Origin: Verticillium longisporum
Lineage: Eukaryota; Ascomycota; Sordariomycetes; Glomerellales; Plectosphaerellaceae
Direction: 5' to 3'
Length of the DNA: 64,000 bases
NCBI GenBank assembly: GCA_019188255.1
Contig: JAETXT010000007.1
Location: 310,001-374,000 of the forward strand
Within the stretch, counting starts at the first letter, position 1, and each line of letters opens with the position of its first letter. Positions 45,501 to 57,398 of this stretch are shown here, in pieces. Below the pieces are notes generated by a model. That model saw only the letters and a program-made list of their open reading frames with translations, had not been told where the DNA came from and did no database searches. Both the position numbers and the translations under genes were made by a program.

Positions 45501-47469
45501 AGCTTAATAGAGCTTAGAGGAATATATATTAAACTATATAATAGATCGCTAGATTAATAGATTTAAGAGATAATAGTAATTCGAACTCTAAAGACCCTAG
45601 AACTATTTAAATACCTAGAACTAATTCTACTATAATAATATAGGAGATTTAGGAAATTAATAAATACTATAAATCTATTATAAATAGCTTTTATAGATCG
45701 TAAGAATAATACGATTAGGATTCTATAGATTAAGTACTAATTTATTATTAAAAGGGAATAATAGGGGTACGATTTAATTATTTAATTATATAATAAAAGT
45801 AGAATAATAACCCCTAAGAAGCTATTTAAATAATCTCATTAAAAGGAAATCGATTTATTCCTAATAATTAGAATAATTATATTAATTAGGAGATCTATAT
45901 TTCCTAATACTAAGATCTTTAGATATTAGCTTATAAAAGAGATAAAGAGCTTCCCTTAAGCCCTATATAAGAAATTAAGACTAATAATTTAAGGATATAA
46001 TAATTAGGAGAAGATAACCCTATTAATATAATTGCCTACGATTATATACTATAGCTAACGACTAATCCTAATAATTACCCTAATACTATAATAATATAGT
46101 TATTAATTAATACTCTATAATATTAATTAAGCCTATACTTAGAGTACTATAGATCTATTATATAACGTTCTCCTATATATTCCTAAGGAGCTATAATATA
46201 AATACTTTAATAGAATCGTCTTCTACGTTATAAAGCCGCTCTATAGTATTATAGAGTTAGGTCTCTATTAGTTTATAACCTATTAGCGCTATTATAGAGA
46301 GCGCCTAAACGCTATTCTAACGGGCTACGATCTATATTTACTTATAACTAGAGCTAGAGAGAGCTTTAAATTAATCGGAATATAGATTAACGATACCTTT
46401 AACCTTAGAGAGCCCGTATTTATATAAAAGGAATAAATAGAGCTCGAAAGCGCTAGCTTCTAAGTAAAGCCTACTTCTATCCTTAATATAGGATCTAATA
46501 ATATCTTTAACAGCTATATTATTAAAATTAGAATTAAAGATCTTATAATTTAATAGAAAGGCTAAAGTAATTACTTAGAGCTAGTAATTCTAGGGATAAT
46601 AAGCTTAGAATAGGAATATATTACTTAGAGAGCTTATAATATCTACATTACTTTAACCTATTAATTAGAGGTAGCCTTCGATTTCTCTATTATAGCCTAA
46701 GCTAAGAACCTATAAGAGGATGGTTTTAAATAGCTTAATAAATATATATAATAGTAGATCGTTAATATAGGCTATAGCCTAATTTATATATACCTAGGTC
46801 TCTTAATAGCCTAACTTTATATATTCATTAATAGCTCCTTCGCTAATAATAAAGATTTTAATTTATAGATTAGATTCGTTATCCTCTTAAGTAATAAACG
46901 TTCTAGTAATTAGGAGAACGCCTTTATAGTATATAGTAATATCCTCTATTAATAATCTATTAAAATAAATAGGTTATATATTTAGTTCTAATTAGCGAGA
47001 TATATAGAATAGTTAATAGCTTTAATATAGCTTATATCCTTAAATAGATACTCTAAGAGATCTATAAACGCTTAGAACTATTGCTTTTATAGATAATTAT
47101 CTATACTAATAGCTACTTATTCTATTAATACTTTATTTAACTAAGTATAATAATAGAGAAATATTTAATAATAGATCTTATAATATTATAGTAAAGCTAT
47201 AAAGAATACGAAGTTAATAAAATTCGTTAAATTACTAGAAGCGATAACCCTATAGATTTAATAATTAAAGGAGTATTAAACTAAATATTAAAAGCGCTAA
47301 TAAGCTCTAATAAAATTATAATTAAGATTAAAAGATAAATTAAATATTAAGAAAAGAATAATTAAGGGGTAAAGGTAATTAATATTAATAAAAATATAAT
47401 AAAGCCTAAAAACGAGTACCTTAGAAGTAAAAATAATAACCCTACGATTAGTAAAATAATAAAGTAACC

Positions 47470-48162
47470 GCTCTATAAAGCGGACTAGGCCTTGGAATCC
47501 GAAGAATCCGAGTTTAATTACTCTAGCGAGTCCTATTAGAAGTAGTTAAAGAGCTATAGAGTTATAGCCCGCCTAGCTACTTTATAGTCGGTATTATAAA
47601 GATTATTAAAGTCCTTATTAAGGTTATTACCCCCCTTTACCTCCTCCTCCTTAGTAATCGTTAATATACCCTTTATAACGATACGCTATTTCTCTATATC
47701 CTATATCCCCTATTAGCTAATTATATAATTAAATAATTAAGGAAATAATAGAGAAAAGAGCTTATTAGCTTATTATTCTTATCCTAAGTAGCTAAAAGCT
47801 TTATAGTAGGCTTAAATACCCCGACTAGACTATAGATAATAATTATTAAAGCTATAGATACTAGAAATAGAGATCGTAGAAGCTTATATTAGTTTATAAG
47901 AGTGCCTAGAGGTATACTTATAGTAATAGGAACCCTTAGGCTATAGATTATAATATACGCTATTAGCGCTAATTTTAATTTACTTATTAATAAGATAAGA
48001 CTTTAAATACCCTAAGTAAGGGACCTTATAAATATTACTATATATATATACTATATATTAGGATTAATAGCTTCTACGATTAATACCGACTATATTCTTA
48101 CGCTTAGCTACTCTCTTAGTAGGAGGAGTAATAGGCGTACGGGCTTTACGCTTAGGAGGCAT
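47470..48162 (-). pseudogene. antisense Cys-rich frame inside the copia element (best-preserved copy)
   Basis: Opposite to copia pol, a frame starts at an ATG (48160-48162) and reads MPPKRKARTPITPPTKR, a basic, NLS-like start. About 225 codons follow, interrupted only by TAA/TAG. Tyr-rich stretches such as YYNL and SYYYKYTSR may reflect Cys codons changed by RIP, so a Cys-rich or zinc-binding protein is possible. The C-terminus is acidic (NSDSSDS). The complete element carries the same frame at 19984-20690. Family not recognised. Confidence 0.5.
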
Positions 48163-48935
48163 TATCGAGGCCGGGATAAGAGAGAAAGAGAGAGAGAGAG
48201 AGTAATAAAAAGGGGGAATTAATAATCGTCGGAGCTCTAAAATAGTAGATTAAATTAGCTAATCTTAAAATAAAGAATCGTTATAGGGAAGAGGAAAGGT
48301 AAAAGGAATAGAATTACTATAACTTATTAACTAAATATATAGATCTATAGAATATAGTATTTACTAAATTAGCTTAATAGGATCTATTAATTCTATTTTA
48401 ATAGTTTAATTCTATTATTCCTATTAAAAGTAGTTTAATTCTATTATTCCTATTAAAAAGCTAATAAAGGAATAATAATAATTATTCTTCTACTCTCTAT
48501 TAATATACTAGCGATTTAGAGACTTTAAGAGCTTATATCTAGCTATTATAAGAGCGCTAAGTAATTAGCTATTACGCTATTTAATTACTATTTATTTCCT
48601 TTATTAAAGGGCTTAAAGGCCTATTCCTATTATTTAATTATAATTTAATTCGTTTCCTTAGAGAGCTATTTAGCGACTAGTTCGACTAATCCGTAGCGCT
48701 AGGGACTAGGGATTTAGCGCTTATAGGAATAGTAGTATTAAGCTACGTTTTCCTTATTCTATCTATTATTCTCCTATTATTATTTAATTACTTATTTATT
48801 TATTATTTTATAGACTAGGGATCTAACGTACTAGAGACTAGAGAATTATAAGCGTATTAGAGTAGCTATTAACCGAGGTAATAGCTTCTAATATTAGTTC
48901 TATAGCAATCCTATCTATAAAGAAAAGAGAGCTAA

Positions 48936-49222
48936 TATTAAATTAATATTAGGGAATCGCTTAGGGTAGTAATTACTATATAGGATTTACCGATATAGTA
49001 ATTACCGGGGCCGGGATTCATAGCTCTTAGGAGCACGTAATTCACGGCTTACGTAATCGGTAAATTAGATAGGTATATCTAATTTACGTAGGTAGTAGTA
49101 ACTTAGAGATAGTATTAATAATTATTATAAGTCTTATATTACTTACCCTATCTATTTAGAGCTCTTAGGTATAGCTAAAGTAATAAATTAGGGTTTATAT
49201 AAGCAGTAAAGCCCTCTTAATA
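48936..49222 (+). repeat. copia 3' LTR
   Basis: 287 bp, starting TATTAAATTAAT and ending GCCCTCTTAATA. It aligns with the three 289-bp LTRs and is the least RIP-mutated copy (it keeps GGGGCCGGGATTCATAG and CACGTAATTCACGG). Confidence 0.85.
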
Positions 49223-50777
49223 ATAATAATCCTTTATTATTAATAGTTACTTCGGGCATATAATTAAGAAGGAAATTATCTAAGCTATAACCTATCTAGA
49301 GGAGTTTTATAGGTTTAATAGTACTTTAGATACCCTAATTAAGGCTTTATGTTTATAATTTAATATCCTTTAATCCCTTTAATAGTAGGATATATACTCT
49401 TATAGACTCTATATATTTAATTTAGCTCGCTTAGTCTTCCTTAAGGGCTTACTTAATATAAGGATATTAATTATATACTTAAATAACGACCTATATAATA
49501 AAGTTAATTATAATAATTACTTTTATTATTATTAAAAGACTTAAATTAATAAATAATCTAATCTAAATTAAGTTAATTCGTTTATCTATTATATAGAATT
49601 TAAATTAATAGAAGCTAATATTATAGATAATAAGGCTACCCTTTAAGGAATTTATAGAATAGATAGGCCTATTAATCCTAAATAGGAGGAATTTAAGAAA
49701 ATAAATAAATCTATAATCCTCTTTAAGAAAGCGCTTACTTAGGATATATAATAAAAGCTATTTAATTCCTTATAAGAAGTCGAGGACTCCTTAGAATCGG
49801 TAGGACTTAGAGACCCTAGAGCTAATAATATTATTAATAAGCTTAATAGGACGTTACGATTATAGATTAACCTTCGTAATTCGCTTAATCTAATTATATT
49901 AATTAAGCTATATAAGAGAACTCGGATTATTATATTTATAGGAAGTATTATAATTATAAAGCCCTCTATAAAACGTCTAAGTTTAAGCTATAGATTAATT
50001 CTATTTATCCTATTAAAAGAAAAGATTCTAGGCGCTCTAAGTACCCCTACTAGGTCTAATTAGAGTAACCTAAGTCTAAGCCTATATACTATCCTTAACC
50101 TTATAGAAATTAAATTAAACTCTTAATTAGGATATCTTCTATTAATATATTTAAAGGAGGAATAAGTAAATTAATATATAGATCTTTATATTATAGCTAT
50201 TATAAATACTATTATTATAAGGATTATAGCTTACTTATTATTATAATAGCTAGGCTAGGAGGGATAGCCTCGATATCGTATTAATTTAGAGTAGGACTAA
50301 GTATAATAGAGGGCTACTATTAAAGTAGCTCGGGCTTAGCTTAATACTAAGGAGCCCCTATAAAGGCTAGGTCTTCGGAGGTATCTAGGATAATCGGACT
50401 TAGGGAATTAAGGGCTAATTCTAGGATATTTATATATACTATAGCTACCTTCTTTCCTTTATTTACAGTTTTAGGGACTTACTTAGTTTTAATTAGGAGA
50501 ACCTACCCGTCTTCTTAAAGAAAGGAGGTCTTAATCTTAAGAGATAAGGACTCTTTTAAGGACGATTAAAACTAAGTAGAGTAGAAAGGTATAGCTTAGC
50601 GATAAGATAATAAGCAGTTACTAATTAGGGAAATAGATATTAGCTAGACTTATTATAAGGACCCTTAAGGGATATATATTATTAATCCTATATTATATAT
50701 TTATAGATTTATCTTTTTCTTAAATAATTGCTTCGTTATTCTAATTAGTTAAGGTTATTATTAGCTCTACTTTAATA
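49223..50777 (+). repeat. unassigned repeat unit plus 205-bp LTR-like tail, copy 3
   Basis: Same organisation as 15236-16810, including the left 110 bp (AATCCTTTATTATTAATAG), with the 205-bp tail at 50571-50777. RIP-degraded, no intact frame. Confidence 0.65.
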
Positions 50778-51560
50778 TATAGAGCTAGCGCTATCGATAT
50801 CGATTATATAGCTATAGAGAAGAAATTAAATATATACTTAGTATATATAGAGTATACCTATTTATATACTTGAATTAATATATAAGATATAAGTATTAGT
50901 ATTAGGACTCTTAGTATTTATAGCTAGGGTAATAGTAGGAGCTAGTATATATTAAATATATATATAAACTAAACTTTAATATTTTTATACTTACTATTAA
51001 CTAAGTTTATAGTACTATTATTATTAATATACTAAGTAATAGCTATATATATATATATATTAAGTATATATATTATATTATTATTTAAGGAGATATATAC
51101 TATTAGGATACTAATTAATATTAGGGTTAGGGATAGGGCCTATTATATTAGAACTTCATTTCTCTATATACTTCGTATATACTCCCCTTACTATAATAGT
51201 AGCTAAAATCCAAGGGATTATTAGCGCTATATATAGCGATATTATTATAATTAATAGGGTTAGATATACTTCTAAATATAAGTTAGTATATATATAATAT
51301 AAGCTACCCTTATACGTAATTTATATACTAATACGATTATCGATATACTAGGGGTATTTAGTATAGGCAGAGTTATATAGGGAGGAAAGTAGGAAAAAAA
51401 AAATTTCACCTCCTAGTATAAGTTCAATATATACCTAGCTAGTACATTATATAGGCTAGGGGTAGGTCGAATATAGGTCCTATATAATAAAATCATAGTA
51501 CTAATCTATAGTCTATCATTTCTAATATACTATCTATTTATATATTCTCTTGAAAGTTAT
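50778..51560. other. AT-rich DNA, unassigned
   Basis: No ORF and no match to the other repeats in the window. It contains a (TA)n stretch near 51042-51060 and a short TTAGGGTTAGGG at 51121-51132. The composition returns to normal at about 51540-51600. Confidence 0.4.
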
Positions 51561-51567
51561 ACTAACT

Positions 51568-51600
51568 ACCCCCCCGAGGTTTCTCCGGATTAGGGGGGGT
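51568..51600. repeat. C7/G7 inverted repeat at the AT/GC boundary
   Basis: ACCCCCCC (51568-51575) pairs perfectly with GGGGGGGT (51593-51600) around a 17-nt loop. It marks the start of normal-composition DNA, about 390 bp upstream of the kinesin ATG. Function unknown. Confidence 0.6.
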
Positions 51601-51986
51601 GAACTTGAGTCACTACCCTGTCAGCTGCAACCCGGTTCGGCAAGAGGCCTTGCTCGATAGGTGCTGCACTTCTCTTCGTCTCCACTCAAGTTACGGTGGA
51701 CCCATCGAGGGATGCCGTTGCCCCGACGACGTTGCGAGCCCCTCGCCCCACACGAAACCGCTGGCAGCTCGAGGTAAACACGCGTTTGACAGTGGCACGC
51801 GCGAGGAAACAACGGCAGCGAGCGCCTTCCCAAGTCCCGCCGTACCGGCTTTGTCGTCAACGTCTCCCCACTTGACCGCCTTCTGCTCGAGGACACAGGA
51901 CCGTCTCACATCTTTCGTTTGCTCTCTTCGCACAACGCTTCTTGACAGATCAAGAGGGACAACGAAGAATACACATCGCACCCACC

Positions 51987-54534
51987 ATGGACAGTTCACC
52001 GACGAAACCGCCATCCAACCTCTTCCAGGTCTACTTGCGCCTGCGGCCATCACCAGCCGGCTCGACCGCCTCAGACAAGTTCCTCTCTGTTGAGCGCGAG
52101 GATACGTCCGAACACCCAACGCACATCATCCTGAACCCGCCCAACGATCGCAAACGCTCCACCGAGAAGTTCGCCTTCACCCAGGTCTTCGAAGAAGATG
52201 CAACCCAGCTCGATGTCTTCCAGTGCACCGGCGTCGCGCCCTTGATCGAGGGCGTCCTGGCGCCTCACGGCGGCGTAGGCACCGATGCGCTCCTCGCGAC
52301 CCTCGGCGTCACTGGCTCGGGCAAGTCGCACACCATTCTGGGTTCGCGATCCCAACGCGGCCTGACGCAGCTGTCGCTCGACGTCATCTTTAGGTCCATC
52401 GGCTTCAACATGCTCGACAATGCCTCGTCGCCTGATCTCGACTCTTCCCTACAGCTGTCAGACCCCTCTGATGCCATGATCGTCTCGGCACCCACCTTCC
52501 TCGAGACCGTCTATGCCGACTTTGCTGGCCCTTCGCGCGCCGGTTCGCGAGCGCCGACGCCTATGCTTGTAGGCATCCCTCCTGATTTCTTTGCCACCCC
52601 TCGTCCACCCACCGCACCTCGTCACTTGCCTACCGGCCCTGGGCCTCAGACCGTTCGCGTCGTGCCCTTGACCCCGAACTCGAAAAGCCGAGTTCTGCCC
52701 ACATCATCCTCAACACCCATGCATCTCCCACTCAGCCCCCAGAAACACCCTGCCTCTCAGCACACACTCAGCCCCCAGAAACACTACATGACCTTGACCA
52801 CAGCCTCCAAGACGAAGAAGAATCTGACTAAATCTCCAATCAAGGGCGAATATCCCCCGCAGCAGACCCCGCGAAGACATCTCCAACGGCCGTCTGCCGT
52901 GCCGCAGATCCACGACATCAGCTCCATCAATGTCTCCTCCGTTCGCAACGCAGAGTATGCCATCGTTCTCTCCATGTACGAGGTGTACAACGACAAGATC
53001 TACGACCTCCTGACCCCTCCCATTCGATCCAACGCCACCAAGGAATACCGCCGCCGCCCGTTGCTCTTCAAATCGACAGAGCAAAGCGCCGACAGGAAGG
53101 TTGTGGCCGGGCTCAAGAAGGTTGTGTGCAAGAGCCTGCGCGAGGCCATCCTGGTGCTCGAGGCCGGCCTGCACGAGCGACAGGTAGCTGGCACCGGCAG
53201 CAACAGCGTGTCATCACGAAGCCACGGCTTCTTCTGCGTCGAAGTGAGGAAACGCACCAGGGGACAGAGATCTTCCGCCTGGACCGGCAGCACGCTGACA
53301 GTCGTCGATCTGGCTGGCAGCGAGCGTGCGCGCGATGCAAAGACCCAAGGCAGCACGCTCGCTGAAGCAGGCAAGATCAACGAGAGTCTCATGTACCTGG
53401 GTCAGTGCCTCCAGGCGCAGAGCGGACTAGGAAACACAAGCAAGGTACGTGCATGGCCTGTCGCTGTGATGGCCGCCGATATTTGCAGGCCAAAGAACGA
53501 AAAAAAAACTGACCCCATCCTTCCCACAGCCAAGCGTCATGCCATTCCGGCAGTGCAAAATGACCGAACTCCTTTTCAGCAACTCCTTCTCAACAACATC
53601 TTCTTCTTACACTGCCCCCGTCGTCCCCCGTCGAAACGCGCAACGAGGCGTCATGATCGTCACTGCTGACGCCCACGGCGACGTGAACGCGACCTCCCAG
53701 ATCCTTCGCTATAGCGCGCTAGCTCGCGAGGTCACGATACCTCGCATCCCCAGCATCACGTCCACGATCCTCGCAGACATGCCAACGGCAAACGCACACT
53801 CTGAAGCTCTGTTGCCCGTCAATTCTGCATCTTCTCAGCGGTCCTACTTCTCTCAACCGTCCGGCTCTCATCGCAACATCTCTCCCAGCAGCCCAACGGA
53901 TGGCGACAGGTTCATCATGGAGCACGCCGCTCTAGAAATTGCCCGCATGCAGGAAGAGATCAACAGCCTGCACCAGGAACTCGACGTCGAGCGCGATGCG
54001 CGCGTGGCCGCCGAGGCACACTTGCTCAGCATGGAAGACCGCATGCTCGAGCTTGAGCAAACCATCCGCGAGGACTGCGCCGCCGAGTACGAATCACGGT
54101 ATGACCTCGAGGTGGCACGCTGGAAGGCCACGATGCAAGTCCAGCAGGAGCGCGGCGAAGAGCACTGGGATCGCAAGATGGAACTCTTTGAGCGCGGTCT
54201 CGGACCCCATGACGATGATGACGAGGAAGGCGGCGAAGACAAGGAGAACGTTCTCGTCGAGAACCTGGCGCAGGAGAACGAGCGTCTTCGCCGCGAGATG
54301 GGAGTGCTCAAGCGTGAGCTTGCTGGCCGGAGTCCGACGCGGAGGCAGCCTCTGCACGAGCGGGACGACTTTGGCAGTCGCAAGCCCGACGGCGGCACTG
54401 GAAGCCTGGGTCGCAAGATGGAGCAGCTTCGCGTTAGCAACGCCAGCGTCTCGAGCGTCGCCAGCGGCGGAAGCCCCAAGAAGATCAGGCGACTGCCGAC
54501 GAAACGGTGGGAGGACGCTGACGACCTGGCGTAG
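51987..54534 (+). CDS. divergent kinesin motor protein, probably kinesin-6 (820 aa)
   Basis: Microtubule motor. Exons 51987-53444 and 53530-54534 flank an 85-nt intron (GTACGT...CACAG, CTGAC branch). The ATG is chosen for its CACCATGG context; an in-frame ATG at 51942 lacks it. Motor landmarks: VYLRLRP at 15-21, P-loop GVTGSGKS at 107-114, switch I NSVSSRSH at 406-413, switch II DLAGSER at 441-447, then MPFRQCKMTELL after the intron. A Pro/Ser-rich insertion of about 170 residues (150-320) between P-loop and switch I is the usual mark of kinesin-6 (MKLP/Klp9-like). It carries three S-P-x-K sites (SPQK twice, SPIK), fitting CDK control in mitosis. After the motor comes a coiled coil (about 54000-54340) and a basic C-terminus. 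The class assignment is inference; the motor identity is certain. Confidence 0.9.
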
Positions 54535-56362
54535 TGTGTTTGCTAAATGTCCTGTCGATGTGTCGTGTGGATTTTACTGCGTGTATACCCTTGGTTCGGC
54601 CTATCTGGATTGTAATGGATTTTATGACTTCTCATCGATTCTGACCGCTCCATGCTCGTGACTGGGTTTAGGATAGACTTCGCTCGCATGGCCGGCGAAC
54701 TGACGCAAGGTAAAATTGTTAATGGTTCCTAGCAACAGACCGACCGAAGACCGACTTGGCGTTGAGAGTCTCGCCATCAGCTTCGCCACAACTCCTTGAC
54801 ACTGATCGGTAGCCTTGGTCCCGTGGAGCCCGGCCTCTGTGGGGCCGTGCTGCTGCCATCGGCTGTCGAGGAGCCATCTCCTCTGCTGTAATAGGAAGCA
54901 CCCTCGTAGGACCTGATCGAGATGGTCCTTGCGCTGGCCTTGTCAGTCACGTCGCAGCTCTGGAGATCAGTATGACTAGAAGGTCTGGCGAAAACAGGGC
55001 GGGCCAGCATGGTGACGGAGCCCACGCTGCATGCAACCGTAGCAGATGCCGCTACCACCATCCTATCCCCTCGTCGGGTCCGGCGGTAAACCGGACAGTG
55101 GGCCTGCATGAATGACCGGAGATCTGCAGCTTTGGGTATCATTCGAGGTCACATCGTGCACGTACTCATTGTCACCATTGCAGTGACCGAGTCTGGCTTG
55201 GGTCCGAGAGGGCGAAAAAAAAAAAAGGATGAGGCCACCGTACCATTCGGCATTGACGTGGGCGAGCGCCCACAGACAGCAACACCGCCGTTGCGCAAGC
55301 TCCGCGTCCATGGCGAGGCCGTGACCAGCAAGCTTACTTTCGATAAGCTTGCATGCTTCCAGCCCCCGAATCTCCTGCAGGAACGTCTGGACACGACTCG
55401 GAGCAGGTTATTATAGTATGTGGCACCTTCGTTGGCCGACAAGGTTTTTCTTCATCATGTATCATGGAAGCGAAAGGTGAAGCAACTGATGGAGCTCCGG
55501 GGAAGCGGAGTACGGCTGCCGCTTGATTGTGTTCATCCTGGCTGATGACCATGGACGGCTTCTTCACATCTTTTGTCATCCGCTCTCCACACTTCCTTCT
55601 CGTGTCAAAGATATCTTGAGCGGAACCCATGGAAAACAGAGGCTTCCGTCGGATCAACTGGCCGATATGAACAAACAATCGAGCAGGGTCTGAATCAGGT
55701 TCTGAGATGGCCTCTGCTCATCGGACGCGAAGACCTGTACGGTTGCCCCTGAGCCATGATCTCAGCCATGGATCACACAACCGGGATCTTCTGCCATGCG
55801 ACGGCAAAGCTGCAAAGCTGCAAAGCCATACCAAGGAGACCCTTCATTCCCAGATTCGGCAAGTCGGTGGCGTTTGGCTGGTGACAGAGGTAGTTCACTC
55901 TCAGAGTTCCCTGGGCTTGAAGTATCTCGTAACAGTGACCCGGTGCTGATTTCATCTATGTTCGCACCACCAAAGTATCGACAGCCCTTGATTCCTCGCA
56001 AGTCTCCGCGGGAGGGCAGCATCGCCGTCCATCGCAACTGTGTCTGGCCTTGAAAAATAAGGGACACGCGAGGAATTAACACGGAGACTACATGAACTTT
56101 TTAAAGCAGTAATGCTTGATGGAAAGCCTGGATCGTTTGGGTGTTGATTTATCTTGCAGCTCAATATTTCATCTGATAGAGTCGAGGTCGTCAATCGGGG
56201 GCTTGAAGATATAGAGAGATCGGTCGTCTCCTACAGATATGCCGAACGAGGGTTGCACGAGTATCTCGGACTTTCATGGTACGGTCGTTTGGCTTCTTGC
56301 CGCCGGATCTTGACGCCGCACAATATTTTCCTGGTGAAGTCACCGTTGTTGGACCAGAGAGC

Positions 56363-56398
56363 CACCCATCGAGGACCGAATGTGGTCCACGATGGGTG
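56363..56398. repeat. 36-bp near-perfect palindrome
   Basis: CACCCATCGAGGACC and GGTCCACGATGGGTG are complementary at 14 of 15 positions around a 6-nt loop (GAATGT). Possible hairpin or dimeric protein-binding site; no gene lies nearby. Confidence 0.6.
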
Positions 56399-57300
56399 AC
56401 GAGGCCAGTAGTTACCAGCCGAAGCCAATCAGCCACGTATCTCCCCTTCCGTGACGCATCACACTCCAAGGAAAGCGTACCGGCAACATCAACACAAAGA
56501 TGATGCAAGGCATCGGCTGCATTGAGTTAGAGCAACTGTCGTGAATCTATGGTATTTCTCCTATGGCAAGCATCATCTTGGTTGAAGGGACTGTTTTCAC
56601 CACGGATCCGCTTCATGGGGATGAGGGAATTTAGTGCGTGCATCCCCGGATTTCCAGCAAATACATCCTGATTGAGAGATTCTTGTTCGTTTTCAGCACC
56701 CAAGATCACCCCAGCCTTCCCCTTGTCTACGAACTCCCAATCATCCTGGTAACGCGGCGGCGCGCGGGCCATGCGGCCGCTTATTCGAATTGTTCGGCAT
56801 CACGAGACTCGGATTTTGCGCCACAATTCTGCAAAACATGCATTTTAATACATTCAGTGATTTCAGATGATGGAAATCTCCACGCCTGCAGCCAGAAACC
56901 CATGGCGATACGCGCCCACGCTTGAGAAGGTCCTTGCGGGCTTTTGCGGACGCAGTGTAAGCAGCTGAACACCAGGGGTTGGATCCACCGAGTCTTCATG
57001 GCCATGAGCATACCATGTACAACATCATCTGCCCAATCACGCACCACCTCGTAAGAAGAACCCAATCAAGCTTGGGGAAACGGTTGGTAAAATCATCTAG
57101 CCAATGCAGCCATGTGCTCTTCACGATGGCAGTCTCTCGTTTAACTCACCCATAGCTTCAAGGCCCTGCAGTCAGCAAAGGCGCAGCCCGCGCAAAGTGT
57201 AGATGACATTCAACTTTTCATTTCCATTCACACTCCAATCAACGTCTGCTGCTCGCAAAACGTGGGCTATCGAAAGCATCGTCGCTTACTGTCCCACGTG

Positions 57301-57307
57301 TATAAAA
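57301..57307 (+). promoter_or_regulatory. TATA box of the NLP gene
   Basis: TATAAAA lies 98 bp before the ATG at 57399, and CCAAT occurs near 57236. The position argues that the upstream in-frame ATG at 57312 is in or before the transcript start and is not used. Confidence 0.5.
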
Positions 57308-57398
57308 TAGCATGCCAGCTGCACTCCTTGATGCGATGAGAACAGGGACACTCCCACGTCATATGATAGCCAAAGTCAGAGAACTCATCTTCTACAAC

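Larger units (their letters stand above)
42570..49222 (+). mobile_element. RIP-degraded Ty1/copia relic, 5'-truncated at pogo copy 2
   Basis: It starts beside the pogo TA duplication at a point equivalent to about 12951 of the other copy (gag/protease half). It continues through integrase (from about 43880), RT and RNase H, the 1.5-kb 3' segment with the antisense frame (47470-48935), and an LTR (48936-49222). This copy keeps the 3' segment that is missing from the 8484-12367 relic. No intact pol frame. Confidence 0.8.
54535..57398. other. long intergenic region
   Basis: I find no convincing gene in 2.9 kb. A minus-strand ORF of 121 codons (54777-55142) has a hydrophobic stretch but no recognisable family. 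Other contents: an A12 tract at about 55214-55225, GCAAAGCT repeated three times near 55804-55826, a 36-bp near-perfect palindrome at 56363-56398, and the NLP promoter with a TATA box at 57301. Confidence 0.5.

Noticed and set aside
51121..51132. TTAGGGTTAGGG as an interstitial telomere repeat
   Set aside because: Only two units in very AT-rich sequence; chance is likely and there is no longer array.
54777..55142. 121-aa minus-strand ORF in the long intergenic region
   Set aside because: Has a hydrophobic stretch and a Ser/Gly-rich end, but no family, no good start context and no supporting introns; kept only as a remark.
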